Source: Acidobacteriota bacterium (GTDB lineage: Bacteria; Acidobacteriota; Vicinamibacteria; Vicinamibacterales; UBA2999). From it: 64,000 nt of DNA. Below are positions 34,116-41,925 of this stretch, piece by piece. The stretch spans positions 1 to 64,000 of the forward strand of contig CAUJDN010000099.1 in the NCBI GenBank assembly GCA_963169195.1, written 5' to 3'. The position numbers were made by a program, and so were the translations under genes. Numbering within the stretch: the first letter of the stretch is position 1; each line of letters starts with the position of its first letter. A model generated the notes under the pieces. It was not told the origin of the DNA, made no database searches, and saw nothing but the letters and a program-made list of their open reading frames with translations.

Positions 34116-35365
34116 GCGCCGTTTCCGGCCACGGGCGCGGCCTGCTCCACGGCAGGCGCGATGCGGACGCGGGTGATGCGGCGGCGCTCGGCCTCGAGCA
34201 CCTCGACCTGCAGGCCGTCCACCTCGAAGTGCTCGCCGACGGCCGGGACCCGGCCGAGCCGGGAGAGGAGGAACCCGCCAACCGTCTCGAACCCCTCGCC
34301 CTCCGGCGTTACGTGCAGCCGCTGGGTCAGCTGGTGCACGTGCGCCTTGCCGCTGAAGACGAAGTGCCCGCCGCCCTCGTCCACGACAGGCTCGATCTCC
34401 ACGTCGTACTCGTCCCGGATCTCGCCGACGATCTCCTCGAGCAGGTCTTCCAGGGTCACGAGCCCGGCCGTACCGCCGTACTCGTCCACCACGACGGCCA
34501 TCTGGAGACGGTCACGCTGGAACTCTCGCAGGAGATCGATCACGCGCTTGGTCTCGGGCACGAAGTTCGCCGGCCGGATGAGCGGCGTAATGGGCGCCTG
34601 CGGGTCGATGGTGGCGAGCTTCTGGATCAGGTCCTTGATGAACACGAAGCCGACGACGTTGTCCAGCGTACCCTGGAACACGGGCACGCGCGAGTACTGC
34701 TGCTCGTTGAACAGGGCCTGGAGCCGGGCCATCGTCGCCTCGGCTTCGACCGCGACGATGTCGGGGCGAGGCGTCATCACCTCGCGCACCATCGTCTCGC
34801 GGAAGTCCACGAGCGTGCGGAGCATCGCGCGGGCCTGGCCTTCCTCGAGCGGCTCGGGCTCGCCGTTGGTGCCCGCGGGCGTGGGCTCGGCCGTCTCGGC
34901 GTCGGGCTGGGCCCCGGCCGCCACTCGTTCGCGCCGCCGGCTCGTCCCCACGCGAATCAAGGCCAGGGTGACCGGCGACAGCACGCGCGCCACGACGTCG
35001 AACGACGGCAGGAGGACGTCCAGCACGCGCTCGGGATCGCGACGGACGATGATGAGCGGGACCACGTGCTCGCAGAGCACCACGAAGCCAATCACCGATG
35101 CGATGAGGAGCGGAAATCGCGCGGGATCCACGCCCATCACCCGCGCCAGCAGCGCCGTGGCGAGGACCAGGACGAGCCCCAGCAGCAGCCGCGCCGGGAT
35201 GAACAGGCGGCGGGGGTCGTCGAGATACGGCTCCAGCCGCTCGTCACGCCCGCTGCCTTCCGCCATGATGCGCAGCGACAACTCCATCAACGCGCTGAAC
35301 GCCGCGATGATGGTGCCGAGGTAGATCCCGGCGAGCCCGAGGAGGAACAGCAGCAGGGGGGTCAT
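34112..35365 (-). CDS. HlyC/CorC-family membrane protein (DUF21, CBS pair, CorC_HlyC domain)
   Basis: The 417-residue protein has an N-terminal membrane domain with three or four helices (DUF21-like). A CBS pair follows (VREVMTPRPDIVAVEAEATM, VPVFQGTLDNVVGFVFIKDL). The C-terminal transporter-associated domain contains VVDEYGGTAGLVTLEDLLEE. A Pro/Glu-rich loop between residues about 150 and 175 is unusual. Relatives take part in Mg2+ efflux or tolerance, so it may work against MgtE and CorA here. Its start overlaps ybeY (ATGA). Confidence 0.9.
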   Translation of the reverse strand: MTPLLLFLLGLAGIYLGTIIAAFSALMELSLRIMAEGSGRDERLEPYLDDPRRLFIPARLLLGLVLVLATALLARVMGVDPARFPLLIASVIGFVVLCEHVVPLIIVRRDPERVLDVLLPSFDVVARVLSPVTLALIRVGTSRRRERVAAGAQPDAETAEPTPAGTNGEPEPLEEGQARAMLRTLVDFRETMVREVMTPRPDIVAVEAEATMARLQALFNEQQYSRVPVFQGTLDNVVGFVFIKDLIQKLATIDPQAPITPLIRPANFVPETKRVIDLLREFQRDRLQMAVVVDEYGGTAGLVTLEDLLEEIVGEIRDEYDVEIEPVVDEGGGHFVFSGKAHVHQLTQRLHVTPEGEGFETVGGFLLSRLGRVPAVGEHFEVDGLQVEVLEAERRRITRVRIAPAVEQAAPVAGNGA

Positions 35366-35913
35366 GGGCGACCCCGGGAGTCGGACGACCGCCTGGCGCG
35401 GGCGATGAGGCCGGTGGGCAGGCCGCCCTTCTTCCTCAGGCGGGCCTCTGAGCGGGCCATCCGTCCGGCATCGACGTCGTGATCGTACCCGAGGAGGTGC
35501 AGGAGGCCGTGGAGCGCCAGCACCCTGAACTCCGTACCCAGCGCGTGCCCGTGCTGCTTCGCCTGGCGTGCCGCCACCCCCGTCGCGACGACGATGTCGC
35601 CCAGCAGTGTCGCGTCCGCTGCGCCATGCTTCCCGCTCCCCCGATGGAACTCCGCGGCGACCCGAGGCGCTCGAAGGGGGGCTCCCCGCTCCCGGCTCCC
35701 GGCCGGGAACGACAGCACGTCGGTCGCGTAGTCCTTCCCGCGGAACATCCGGTTGAGGGCGCGCATCCGGCGGTCGCTCACCAGCGCCACGGTGACCTCA
35801 CCGCGAGCCGACGCCGGCGCGGTCCGGCCCAGCCACGCTGCGAGCCCTCGCGCGGCGGGAATGGGCCGGTCGGGCGTCGAGAGGTTAACGCGAAGCCGAG
35901 CTCGTGTTGCCAT
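35362..35913 (-). CDS. ybeY: Endoribonuclease YbeY with repeat-derived insertion
   Basis: YbeY is a zinc-dependent RNase needed for 16S rRNA 3' maturation and ribosome quality control. The metal motif HGLLHLLGYDHD is intact, and the DVLSFP motif is present at residues 65-70. About 30 residues (71-101) separate DVLSFP from LLGDIVV, roughly 20 more than usual. Part of this insertion is encoded by a heptamer repeat at 35681-35708. ATG 35913 overlaps the end of phoH by 29 bases. Confidence 0.93.
   Translation of the reverse strand: MATRARLRVNLSTPDRPIPAARGLAAWLGRTAPASARGEVTVALVSDRRMRALNRMFRGKDYATDVLSFPAGSRERGAPLRAPRVAAEFHRGSGKHGAADATLLGDIVVATGVAARQAKQHGHALGTEFRVLALHGLLHLLGYDHDVDAGRMARSEARLRKKGGLPTGLIARARRSSDSRGRP
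35681..35708. repeat. Heptamer repeat inside ybeY
   Basis: Four consecutive 7-bp units (GCTCCCC, GCTCCCG, GCTCCCG, GCCGGGA) lie inside the ybeY coding sequence, within the extra loop between DVLSFP and LLGDIV. The unit resembles the GACTCCC heptamers in nearby gene gaps. Confidence 0.75.
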
Positions 35914-36817
35914 AGGCCTCGTACGCCTTGACGATGGCCTGCACCAGCTTGTGGCGCACCACGTCGCGCTCGTCGAAGTAGACAAACGAGATGCCCTCGA
36001 CCTGCCCCACCACGTTCATGGCCTCCACCAGGCCCGATGTCCGGCCCGTCGGGAGGTCGATCTGCGTGATGTCCCCGGTCACCACGGCCTTCGATCCGAA
36101 GCCCAGGCGCGTGAGGAACATCTTCATCTGCTCGGTCGTGGTGTTCTGCGCCTCGTCCAGGATGACGAACGCGTCGTTGAGCGTGCGGCCGCGCATGAAG
36201 GCAATCGGCGCCACTTCGACAATGCCGCGCTCCAGCATCCGCTCGGCCTTCTCGACCTCGAGCATGTCGTACAGCGCATCGTACAGCGGCCGGAGGTAGG
36301 GGTTCACCTTCTCCTGGAGGTCGCCGGGCAGGAATCCCAGCTTCTCGCCGGCTTCGACGGCCGGCCTGGCGAGGATGATGCGGCTCACCTTCTTGGCCAG
36401 CAGGTAGTTGACGGCCTGGGCCATGGCCAGGTACGTCTTCCCCGTGCCGGCCGGTCCGATGCCGAAGACGATGTCGTGATGGTCGATGGCCTCGAGGTAG
36501 CGGCGCTGGTTGGCCGACTTGGCCATGATGCGCCGCCGCCCCGCCTGCCGGAGCTGGCCGCCCTTCAGGAAGTGCTCGCGCAGGTCCACGTCGGGGTCCG
36601 TCGCGACGAGCTGGGCGGCGTCTTTGACCTCACGCTCCGACAGCGCATGCCCCTCGGCGATGAGCCCGCCAATCTGCTCGACGAACCGGGCGACGGTGCC
36701 GGTATCGTCGGCCTCGCCCTCCACGAACAGATCGTGGCCCTGCGTGCGGATGCGGACGTTCAGGAGGCCTTCGAGGTGCCGCAGGTTGTCGTCGTAGGCC
36801 CCGAAGATCGTGGACAA
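35885..36817 (-). CDS. phoH: PhoH-like ATPase
   Basis: PhoH-like (YbeZ) proteins are ATPases linked to RNA metabolism and usually encoded with YbeY. This 310-residue protein has Walker A GPAGTGKTYLA, Walker B AFVILDEAQNTT and the ILARPAVEAGEKLGFLPGD region. TTG 36817 is the first canonical start codon in frame. The reading frame stays open upstream to a TAA just beyond 36885, however, and would add RRIAVPDDG, which resembles the normal family N-terminus. An ATC at 36862 lies eight bases after GGGAG, so the true start could be a rare codon. Confidence 0.92.
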   Translation of the reverse strand: MSTIFGAYDDNLRHLEGLLNVRIRTQGHDLFVEGEADDTGTVARFVEQIGGLIAEGHALSEREVKDAAQLVATDPDVDLREHFLKGGQLRQAGRRRIMAKSANQRRYLEAIDHHDIVFGIGPAGTGKTYLAMAQAVNYLLAKKVSRIILARPAVEAGEKLGFLPGDLQEKVNPYLRPLYDALYDMLEVEKAERMLERGIVEVAPIAFMRGRTLNDAFVILDEAQNTTTEQMKMFLTRLGFGSKAVVTGDITQIDLPTGRTSGLVEAMNVVGQVEGISFVYFDERDVVRHKLVQAIVKAYEAYGNTSSASR

Positions 36818-36873
36818 ACCGTCGTCCGGGACGGCAATGCGGCGTGTGGCGACGGTTCCGATCGCGATATCTC

Positions 36874-36886
36874 CCTTTGTTACAAA
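36874..36886. promoter_or_regulatory. 13-bp palindrome upstream of phoH
   Basis: CTTTGTTACAAAG is a perfect inverted repeat with a single central base, in an AT-richer patch about 60 bases before the annotated phoH start. It could be an operator or overlap a promoter. No match to a known regulator site is claimed. Confidence 0.4.
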
Positions 36887-36935
36887 GAGTTAACGGACCT
36901 CATGGAGCCTAGCACCCCCCGCGCGCCCGGTCAAG

Positions 36936-36958
36936 CCGGCGCCCGGGGCGTGCGCCGG
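36936..36958. terminator. GC-rich hairpin after aspS
   Basis: CCGGCGC (36936-36942) and GCGCCGG (36952-36958) form a 7-bp stem with a nine-base loop in the 198-base gap between aspS and phoH. There is no T-run. It may be a weak terminator or processing site. Confidence 0.35.
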
Positions 36959-37015
36959 GCCTGCAGCGGCGCGCCGGGAGTTCCGTCCCGGCGGCCTCGA
37001 GTCGTGCCGTCGTCC

Positions 37016-38782
37016 TCACCCCTGAATCTTGATGCTCAGCTCCCGCAGTTGTCGGGGATCCACCGTCGAGGGCGCGTCGCACATCAGGTCCACCGCCTGC
37101 GTCGTCTTTGGGAACGGGATGACTTCGCGGATGGACGTCTCGCCGGCCAGCAGCGCACAGATGCGATCCAGCCCGAGTGCCAGGCCACCGTGTGGCGGGG
37201 TGCCGTATTCCAGCGATTCGAGGAAGAACCCGAAACGATGCTTCGCGTCCTCGTCGCTCAGTCCGAGGAGCCGGAAGACCGTCGCCTGCGTCTCGCGATC
37301 GTGGATACGGATGCTGCCCCCGCCCAGCTCCCAGCCGTTCAGAATGACGTCGTAGGCCCGGGCGAGCACCGAGCCCGGGTCCGATTCGAGGCGCGCGAGA
37401 TCCTCCTCGCGCGGCGCCGTGAAGGGGTGGTTGACGGAATCCCAGCGCTTCTCGTCGGCGTTCCAGTCGAACAGGGGGAAGTCGGTGACCCACAGCAGCT
37501 CCCACCTTCCGTCCGGGACGAGGTTCGCCTGTCGGGCCACCTGCAGCCTGAGCTGCCCGAGCACCCTCGAGACCACGTCGGGGGCGCCCGAGGCCATCAC
37601 CAGCAGGTCCAGCGGCGTCGCCCCCGCCTGGTCGAGCACACGCCGGGTGCCGTCTTCGCCCACGGCCTTGACGGAGCACTGCACACCGTCGGCGGTGTGC
37701 CGCGCCCAGACGAGGCCGGCCGCGCCCAGCTGCTTTGCCTGCTCCACGAGGCTGTCCACTTCGCGGCGCGAGTAGCCGGACGCGCCGGGGATGACGAAGC
37801 CGCGGACCGTGCCGCCGTGCGCCACCGCCTCCCGGAAGATCCCGAAGGGCGAGTCCGCGAAGAGCGCGCCGAAGTCCTGGATCTCGAGGCCGAAGCGCAG
37901 GTCCGGCTTGTCGGAGCCGTACTTCGCGATGGCCTCGGCGTACGGCATCCGCCGGAAGGGCCGCGGGATCTCGACGCCGATCTCCCTGAAGCAGGCGGCG
38001 AGCGCACCCTCGACGATCTCGAAGACCAGCGGCGGGGTCGCAAACGACATCTCGAGGTCCACCTGCGTGAACTCGAGCTGCCGATCGGCGCGCAGGGCCT
38101 CGTCGCGGAAGCAGCGCGCGATCTGCACGTACCGATCGAAGCCCGCGATCATCAGGATCTGCTTGAAGATCTGCGGGGATTGCGGCAGCGCATAGAACTC
38201 ACCCGGGTGCACACGGCTCGGCACCAGGAAGTCGCGCGCGCCCTCCGGCGTGGACTTCGTGAGGATGGGCGTCTCGATTTCGTAGAAGCCCTGCTCGTCG
38301 AAGTACTTCCGGATGGCCATCGTGATGCGGTGGCGCAGGCCGACGTTGCGCTGCAGTGCCGGCCGCCGGAGATCCAGGTAGCGGTACCGGAGCCGCGTCT
38401 CCTCCGAGACGTTCTGGTCCTCGGCAATCGAGAACGGCGGCGTCTTCGCCTCGTTGAGGATGCGGATGTCCGCGGCGCGGACCTCCACCTCGCCGGTCGG
38501 CACGTTCAGGTTCACGGTGTCGGGCGACCGCCGCTCGACCTCGCCCCGGATGCCGACGACGTATTCCGAGCGCAGGCGCTTGGCCCGCTCGAGCAGCGCC
38601 TCGCTGCCTTCGACGATGACCTGCGTGATGCCGTGCCGGTCGCGCACGTCGATGAAGACCAGCGCGCCGAGATCGCGCACGCGGTGGACCCACCCGAGCA
38701 GCACCGCCTGCTGCCCGACGTCGCCGGGGCGCAGCGCCCCGCAGGTGTGAGTGCGAGCCAGCGTACCGAGTTGTTCTGCCAT
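37016..38782 (-). CDS. aspS: Aspartyl-tRNA synthetase
   Basis: AspS charges tRNA-Asp. The 588-residue protein is of the bacterial type, with an N-terminal OB-fold (GWVHRVRDLGALVFIDVRDR), class II motif 2 region ARCFRDEALRADRQLEFTQ, an inserted GAD domain and motif 3 GGLALGLDRI. The RDLG sequence, rather than RDHG, is the form seen in discriminating bacterial AspRS, suggesting that it does not also charge tRNA-Asn. ATG 38782 gives the standard N-terminus. Confidence 0.96.
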   Translation of the reverse strand: MAEQLGTLARTHTCGALRPGDVGQQAVLLGWVHRVRDLGALVFIDVRDRHGITQVIVEGSEALLERAKRLRSEYVVGIRGEVERRSPDTVNLNVPTGEVEVRAADIRILNEAKTPPFSIAEDQNVSEETRLRYRYLDLRRPALQRNVGLRHRITMAIRKYFDEQGFYEIETPILTKSTPEGARDFLVPSRVHPGEFYALPQSPQIFKQILMIAGFDRYVQIARCFRDEALRADRQLEFTQVDLEMSFATPPLVFEIVEGALAACFREIGVEIPRPFRRMPYAEAIAKYGSDKPDLRFGLEIQDFGALFADSPFGIFREAVAHGGTVRGFVIPGASGYSRREVDSLVEQAKQLGAAGLVWARHTADGVQCSVKAVGEDGTRRVLDQAGATPLDLLVMASGAPDVVSRVLGQLRLQVARQANLVPDGRWELLWVTDFPLFDWNADEKRWDSVNHPFTAPREEDLARLESDPGSVLARAYDVILNGWELGGGSIRIHDRETQATVFRLLGLSDEDAKHRFGFFLESLEYGTPPHGGLALGLDRICALLAGETSIREVIPFPKTTQAVDLMCDAPSTVDPRQLRELSIKIQG

Positions 38783-38811
38783 AGACCAGGGGTCGGGATC
38801 GGGAGTGAATA

Positions 38812-38860
38812 ATCAGGGATCAGAGATCAGAGATCAGGGATCAGGAGTCAGGCATCGCAG
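38812..38860. repeat. Heptamer tandem repeat between aspS and hisS
   Basis: Seven 7-bp units follow in order: ATCAGGG, ATCAGAG, ATCAGAG, ATCAGGG, ATCAGGA, GTCAGGC, ATCGCAG. They occupy the 118-base gap, just upstream of aspS. Looser units (GGTCGGGATCGGGAGTG) extend towards aspS. Confidence 0.92.
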
Positions 38861-38900
38861 TCACAGGACAGCCGGAGGGGGTTCCCGGAGCGCCGGGGCT

Positions 38901-40250
38901 TCAGCCCCGGCGGAGCACGCCGCCCACCCCCGCGCGCGGGACGCGTTGCTGCTCGCCGGTGCCCAGGTTCTTCACAGTGACCATGCCTGTCGCCGCCTCC
39001 TCGTCGCCGACGACCGTGACAAACGGGATGGCCCGGCTCGACGCGTACTTCAACTGCCTGCCCAGCTTGTCGGCCTCCGGGTAGACCTCGACGCGAAGCC
39101 CCTCCGATCGTAACTCGGCCGCCAGCCGCAGCGCATCCGGCACCCCATCGACACTCCACTGGGTGACCATGACATCCGCCGGAGCCTTGGCGAGGTTGTC
39201 CGGGAACATGCCGCGCTCGCCCATGACCACCAGGATGCGCTCGAGCCCGAGCGAGATGCCGCAGGCGGGGACCTCGGAGCCCAGGAACATGCCAATCAGG
39301 TTGTCGTAGCGCCCGCCGCCGCCGAGGCTGCCGGCCAGGTCCGGCACGGCGATCTCGAAGATGGCGCCGGTGTAGTACGAGAGGCCGCGCGCCAGCGACG
39401 GGTCCAGCCGCACGTGCGCGCCGGCGCCGCCCGGGACGAGGAGCCGGACGATGTCCCGGAGCTCGCCCATGGCCTCGGATCGGGTCCCGGCCAGGAGCGT
39501 TTCCAGCCGGTCGAGCACGGCCCGATTGAACGCCGCCGGATCGGCCGCCGCGGTGTGTTGCGCGGCGGCCACTGAGGAGAAGAACTCCAGGAGCATGCCG
39601 GCACCCGCGTCGGGCACGCCGCGCTGCCGCAGTTCGGCGGCGACCCCTTCAGGGCCGACCTTGTCCAGCTTGTCGAGGGCGACCAGCGCGTCACCGTGCA
39701 GGCCTGCCGGCACGCCGGCGGCCTCCAGCAATCCGCTCAGCACCCCGCGGTGATTCAGCCGCAGCGTGTAGGACGCAAAGCCAAGGCGCGACAGCACGTC
39801 ACCGGCGGCCGACAGCAGCTCGGCCTCGACCACCATCGCGCGCGACCCGATGGCGTCCACGTCGCACTGGTAGAACTCGCGGAAGCGCCCCTTCTGCGGG
39901 CGGTCGGCCCGCCACACCGGCTGCACCTGGTAGCGCTTGAAGAACTTCGGCAGCCTGGCGCGATGCTCCGCCACCACGCGCGCGAGGGGCACCGTCAGAT
40001 CGTAGCGGAGCGCCAGGTCCGCCTGTCCCGCCTCGGCGCCCTCGCCCCGCTTCAGGATCTTGAAGATGAGGCGGTCGCCCTCCTCGCCGTACTTGCCGAG
40101 CAGCGTCTCGATGTTCTCGACGGCCGGCGTCTCCAGCGGCTCGAATCCGTATCGCTGGTAGACGTCGGCGATGACGCCGATGACGTACTGGCGGCGCCGG
40201 ACATCCTCCGGGAGGAAGTCGCGCATGCCGCGTGCGGGGTTCGTGTTCAT
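38901..40250 (-). CDS. hisS: Histidyl-tRNA synthetase
   Basis: HisS charges tRNA-His. The 449-residue protein has class II motif 1 near GMRDFLPED, motif 2 in GRFREFYQCDVDAIG, the histidine signature LARGLSYYTGAIFE and motif 3 GISLGLERI. A C-terminal anticodon-binding domain (DVMVTQWSVDG on) completes it. It follows the carbonic anhydrase gene by six bases. Confidence 0.96.
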   Translation of the reverse strand: MNTNPARGMRDFLPEDVRRRQYVIGVIADVYQRYGFEPLETPAVENIETLLGKYGEEGDRLIFKILKRGEGAEAGQADLALRYDLTVPLARVVAEHRARLPKFFKRYQVQPVWRADRPQKGRFREFYQCDVDAIGSRAMVVEAELLSAAGDVLSRLGFASYTLRLNHRGVLSGLLEAAGVPAGLHGDALVALDKLDKVGPEGVAAELRQRGVPDAGAGMLLEFFSSVAAAQHTAAADPAAFNRAVLDRLETLLAGTRSEAMGELRDIVRLLVPGGAGAHVRLDPSLARGLSYYTGAIFEIAVPDLAGSLGGGGRYDNLIGMFLGSEVPACGISLGLERILVVMGERGMFPDNLAKAPADVMVTQWSVDGVPDALRLAAELRSEGLRVEVYPEADKLGRQLKYASSRAIPFVTVVGDEEAATGMVTVKNLGTGEQQRVPRAGVGGVLRRG

Positions 40251-40256
40251 CTCAGC

Positions 40257-40832
40257 CTAGGCCATCCCTTCGCCCCGGGCGCCGATCCGGCGGCCCGACA
40301 TGGGGTCGGCGTCGTCCGGCGCCGGCGCGCCGGCATACTCCAGCCGATAGGCTACGTAGTTGTCTGCGTACCCGCGGATCCCGGCGACCTCGTCATCGGT
40401 GAGTCCGCGCTGGACTCGTCCGGGTCGGCCCATCACCAGGGACCGCGGCGGGATGCGGGTGCCTTCGGTCAGCAGGGATCCGGCCGCAACGATCGAGTCG
40501 TGCCCCACGTGCACGCCGTTGAGCAGCACCGCCGCCATGCCGACGAGCACCCGGTCCTCGATGGTCGTGCCGTGGATGACCGCCGAGTGGCCAATCGTCA
40601 CCTCGTCGCCGACGATCGTGGGATGCGTGTCCCGCATCACGTGCACCATCGTCAGGTCCTGGATGTTGGTCCGGCGCCCGATGCGGATGTGGTGCACGTC
40701 GCCGCGAATGACGACGTTCATCCAGATCGACGACTCCGCCCCGATGACGACGTCGCCGATGACCTGCGCGCTCTCGTCCACGTAGGCGCTCGGATCGATG
40801 GCAGGCACGAGGTTCTTGAATCGCCGAATCAT
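40257..40832 (-). CDS. Gamma-carbonic anhydrase family protein
   Basis: The 191-residue protein is a left-handed beta-helix trimeric enzyme of the gamma-carbonic anhydrase (PaaY/YrdA-like) type. Hexapeptide repeats include VIGDVVIGAESSIWMNVVIR and IGHSAVIHGTTIEDRVLVGM. Zinc ligands are probably in MVHVMRDTHP and IGHSAVIHG. ATG 40832 was preferred to the upstream TTG because it gives the usual IRRFKNLVPAID start. Acyltransferase activity cannot be excluded. Confidence 0.9.
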   Translation of the reverse strand: MIRRFKNLVPAIDPSAYVDESAQVIGDVVIGAESSIWMNVVIRGDVHHIRIGRRTNIQDLTMVHVMRDTHPTIVGDEVTIGHSAVIHGTTIEDRVLVGMAAVLLNGVHVGHDSIVAAGSLLTEGTRIPPRSLVMGRPGRVQRGLTDDEVAGIRGYADNYVAYRLEYAGAPAPDDADPMSGRRIGARGEGMA

Positions 40833-40847
40833 CCAGTCACACCCATG

Positions 40848-40875
40848 AATCGTCAATCGGCAATCGCCAATGGAC
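40848..40875. repeat. Heptamer tandem repeat upstream of the carbonic anhydrase gene
   Basis: Four 7-bp units (AATCGTC, AATCGGC, AATCGCC, AATGGAC) lie between the dcd stop and the carbonic anhydrase start. Confidence 0.8.
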
Positions 40876-40880
40876 GCGAC

Positions 40881-41435
40881 TCAGATCCGGGGCAACGTGA
40901 CGCCGCGCTGCGCCTGGTACTTCCCCTGCTTGTCGCGGTACGACACTTCGCAGGGCTCGTCGCTCTGGAAGAACAGGACCTGCGCGATGCCCTCGTTGGC
41001 GTAGATCTTCGCCGGCAGCGGCGTCGTGTTCGAGATCTCGATGGTGACGTGCCCCTCCCACTCGGGCTCGAACGGCGTCACGTTGACGATGATGCCGCAG
41101 CGCGCGTAGGTGGACTTGCCGAGGCACACCGTCAGCACGTCGCGCGGAATGCGGAAGTACTCGATGGTGCGCGCCAGCGCGAAGGAGTTCGGCGGCACGA
41201 TGCACGTGTCGCCCTTCATGTCCACGAACGACTTCGGGTCGAACCGCTTCGGGTCCACCACGGTGCTGAACAGGTTGGTGAACACCTTGAATTCGTCCGC
41301 CACGCGGATGTCGTAGCCGTAGGACGACAGCCCGTAGGAGACGACCCCCTGGCGAACCTGGCGGTCCTCGAACGGCTCGATCATGCCGTGCTCGAGGGCC
41401 ATCGTCCGAATCCACCGGTCCGCTTTTATGGCCAT
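40881..41435 (-). CDS. dcd: dCTP deaminase
   Basis: Dcd converts dCTP to dUTP, feeding dTMP synthesis. The 184-residue trimeric enzyme shows [11 protein letters not shown], the catalytic region [23 protein letters not shown] and the C-terminal IAQVLFF. Ribosome binding site and ATG 41435 agree with normal family length. A bifunctional dCTP deaminase/dUTPase form cannot be excluded from motifs. Confidence 0.94.
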   Translation of the reverse strand: MAIKADRWIRTMALEHGMIEPFEDRQVRQGVVSYGLSSYGYDIRVADEFKVFTNLFSTVVDPKRFDPKSFVDMKGDTCIVPPNSFALARTIEYFRIPRDVLTVCLGKSTYARCGIIVNVTPFEPEWEGHVTIEISNTTPLPAKIYANEGIAQVLFFQSDEPCEVSYRDKQGKYQAQRGVTLPRI

Positions 41436-41461
41436 AGGGTCTCCCGCGCCGCCGGGCGGCT

Positions 41462-41496
41462 GCCGACTCCCGACTGCCGCTTCCCGACCCGCGACA
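41462..41496. repeat. Heptamer tandem repeat between dcd and ndk
   Basis: Five 7-bp units (GCCGACT, CCCGACT, GCCGCTT, CCCGACC, CGCGACA) fill the gap between ndk and dcd. They are a rotation of the GACTCCC heptamers at 22156-22190. Confidence 0.85.
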
Positions 41497-41501
41497 GGTG
41501 C

Positions 41502-41915
41502 CTACCGCAACTCCATGCCGCGGAAGAAGTAGCCGAGTTCGAACGCCGCGGTCTCCGGTGCATCGGAGCCGTGCGTGGCGTTGTTGTCGATGGAGGCGCC
41601 GAAGTCCTTGCGGAGGGTGCCGGGGGCCGCCTTCGCCGGGTCGGTGGCGCCCATCAGATCGCGCCACTGCCTGATGGCGTCAGGCGCCTCGAGGCACATC
41701 ACGATGCAGGGGCCCGAGGACATGAAGTCCGTCAATCCCCCGAAGAAGGGCTTGTCGCGGTGCACGTGGTAGAAGCCCTCGGCTTCCGGCTTCGACATGT
41801 GGATCATCCGCAAGGCGCGGACCGCGAACCCCGCGCCTTCGATGCGGGCGAGAATCTGGCCGGCGGCCTGCTTGCGGACGGCGTCCGGCTTGATGATGGC
41901 AAAAGTGCGCTGCAT
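41502..41915 (-). CDS. ndk: Nucleoside diphosphate kinase
   Basis: Ndk balances nucleoside triphosphate pools through a phospho-histidine. The 137-residue protein has the active-site motif NATHGSD, the N-terminal TFAIIKPDAV and the Kpn-loop region. ATG 41915 gives the family-standard start. It lies ten bases after pheA. Confidence 0.97.
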   Translation of the reverse strand: MQRTFAIIKPDAVRKQAAGQILARIEGAGFAVRALRMIHMSKPEAEGFYHVHRDKPFFGGLTDFMSSGPCIVMCLEAPDAIRQWRDLMGATDPAKAAPGTLRKDFGASIDNNATHGSDAPETAAFELGYFFRGMELR

Positions 41916-41925
41916 AAACACCTGA

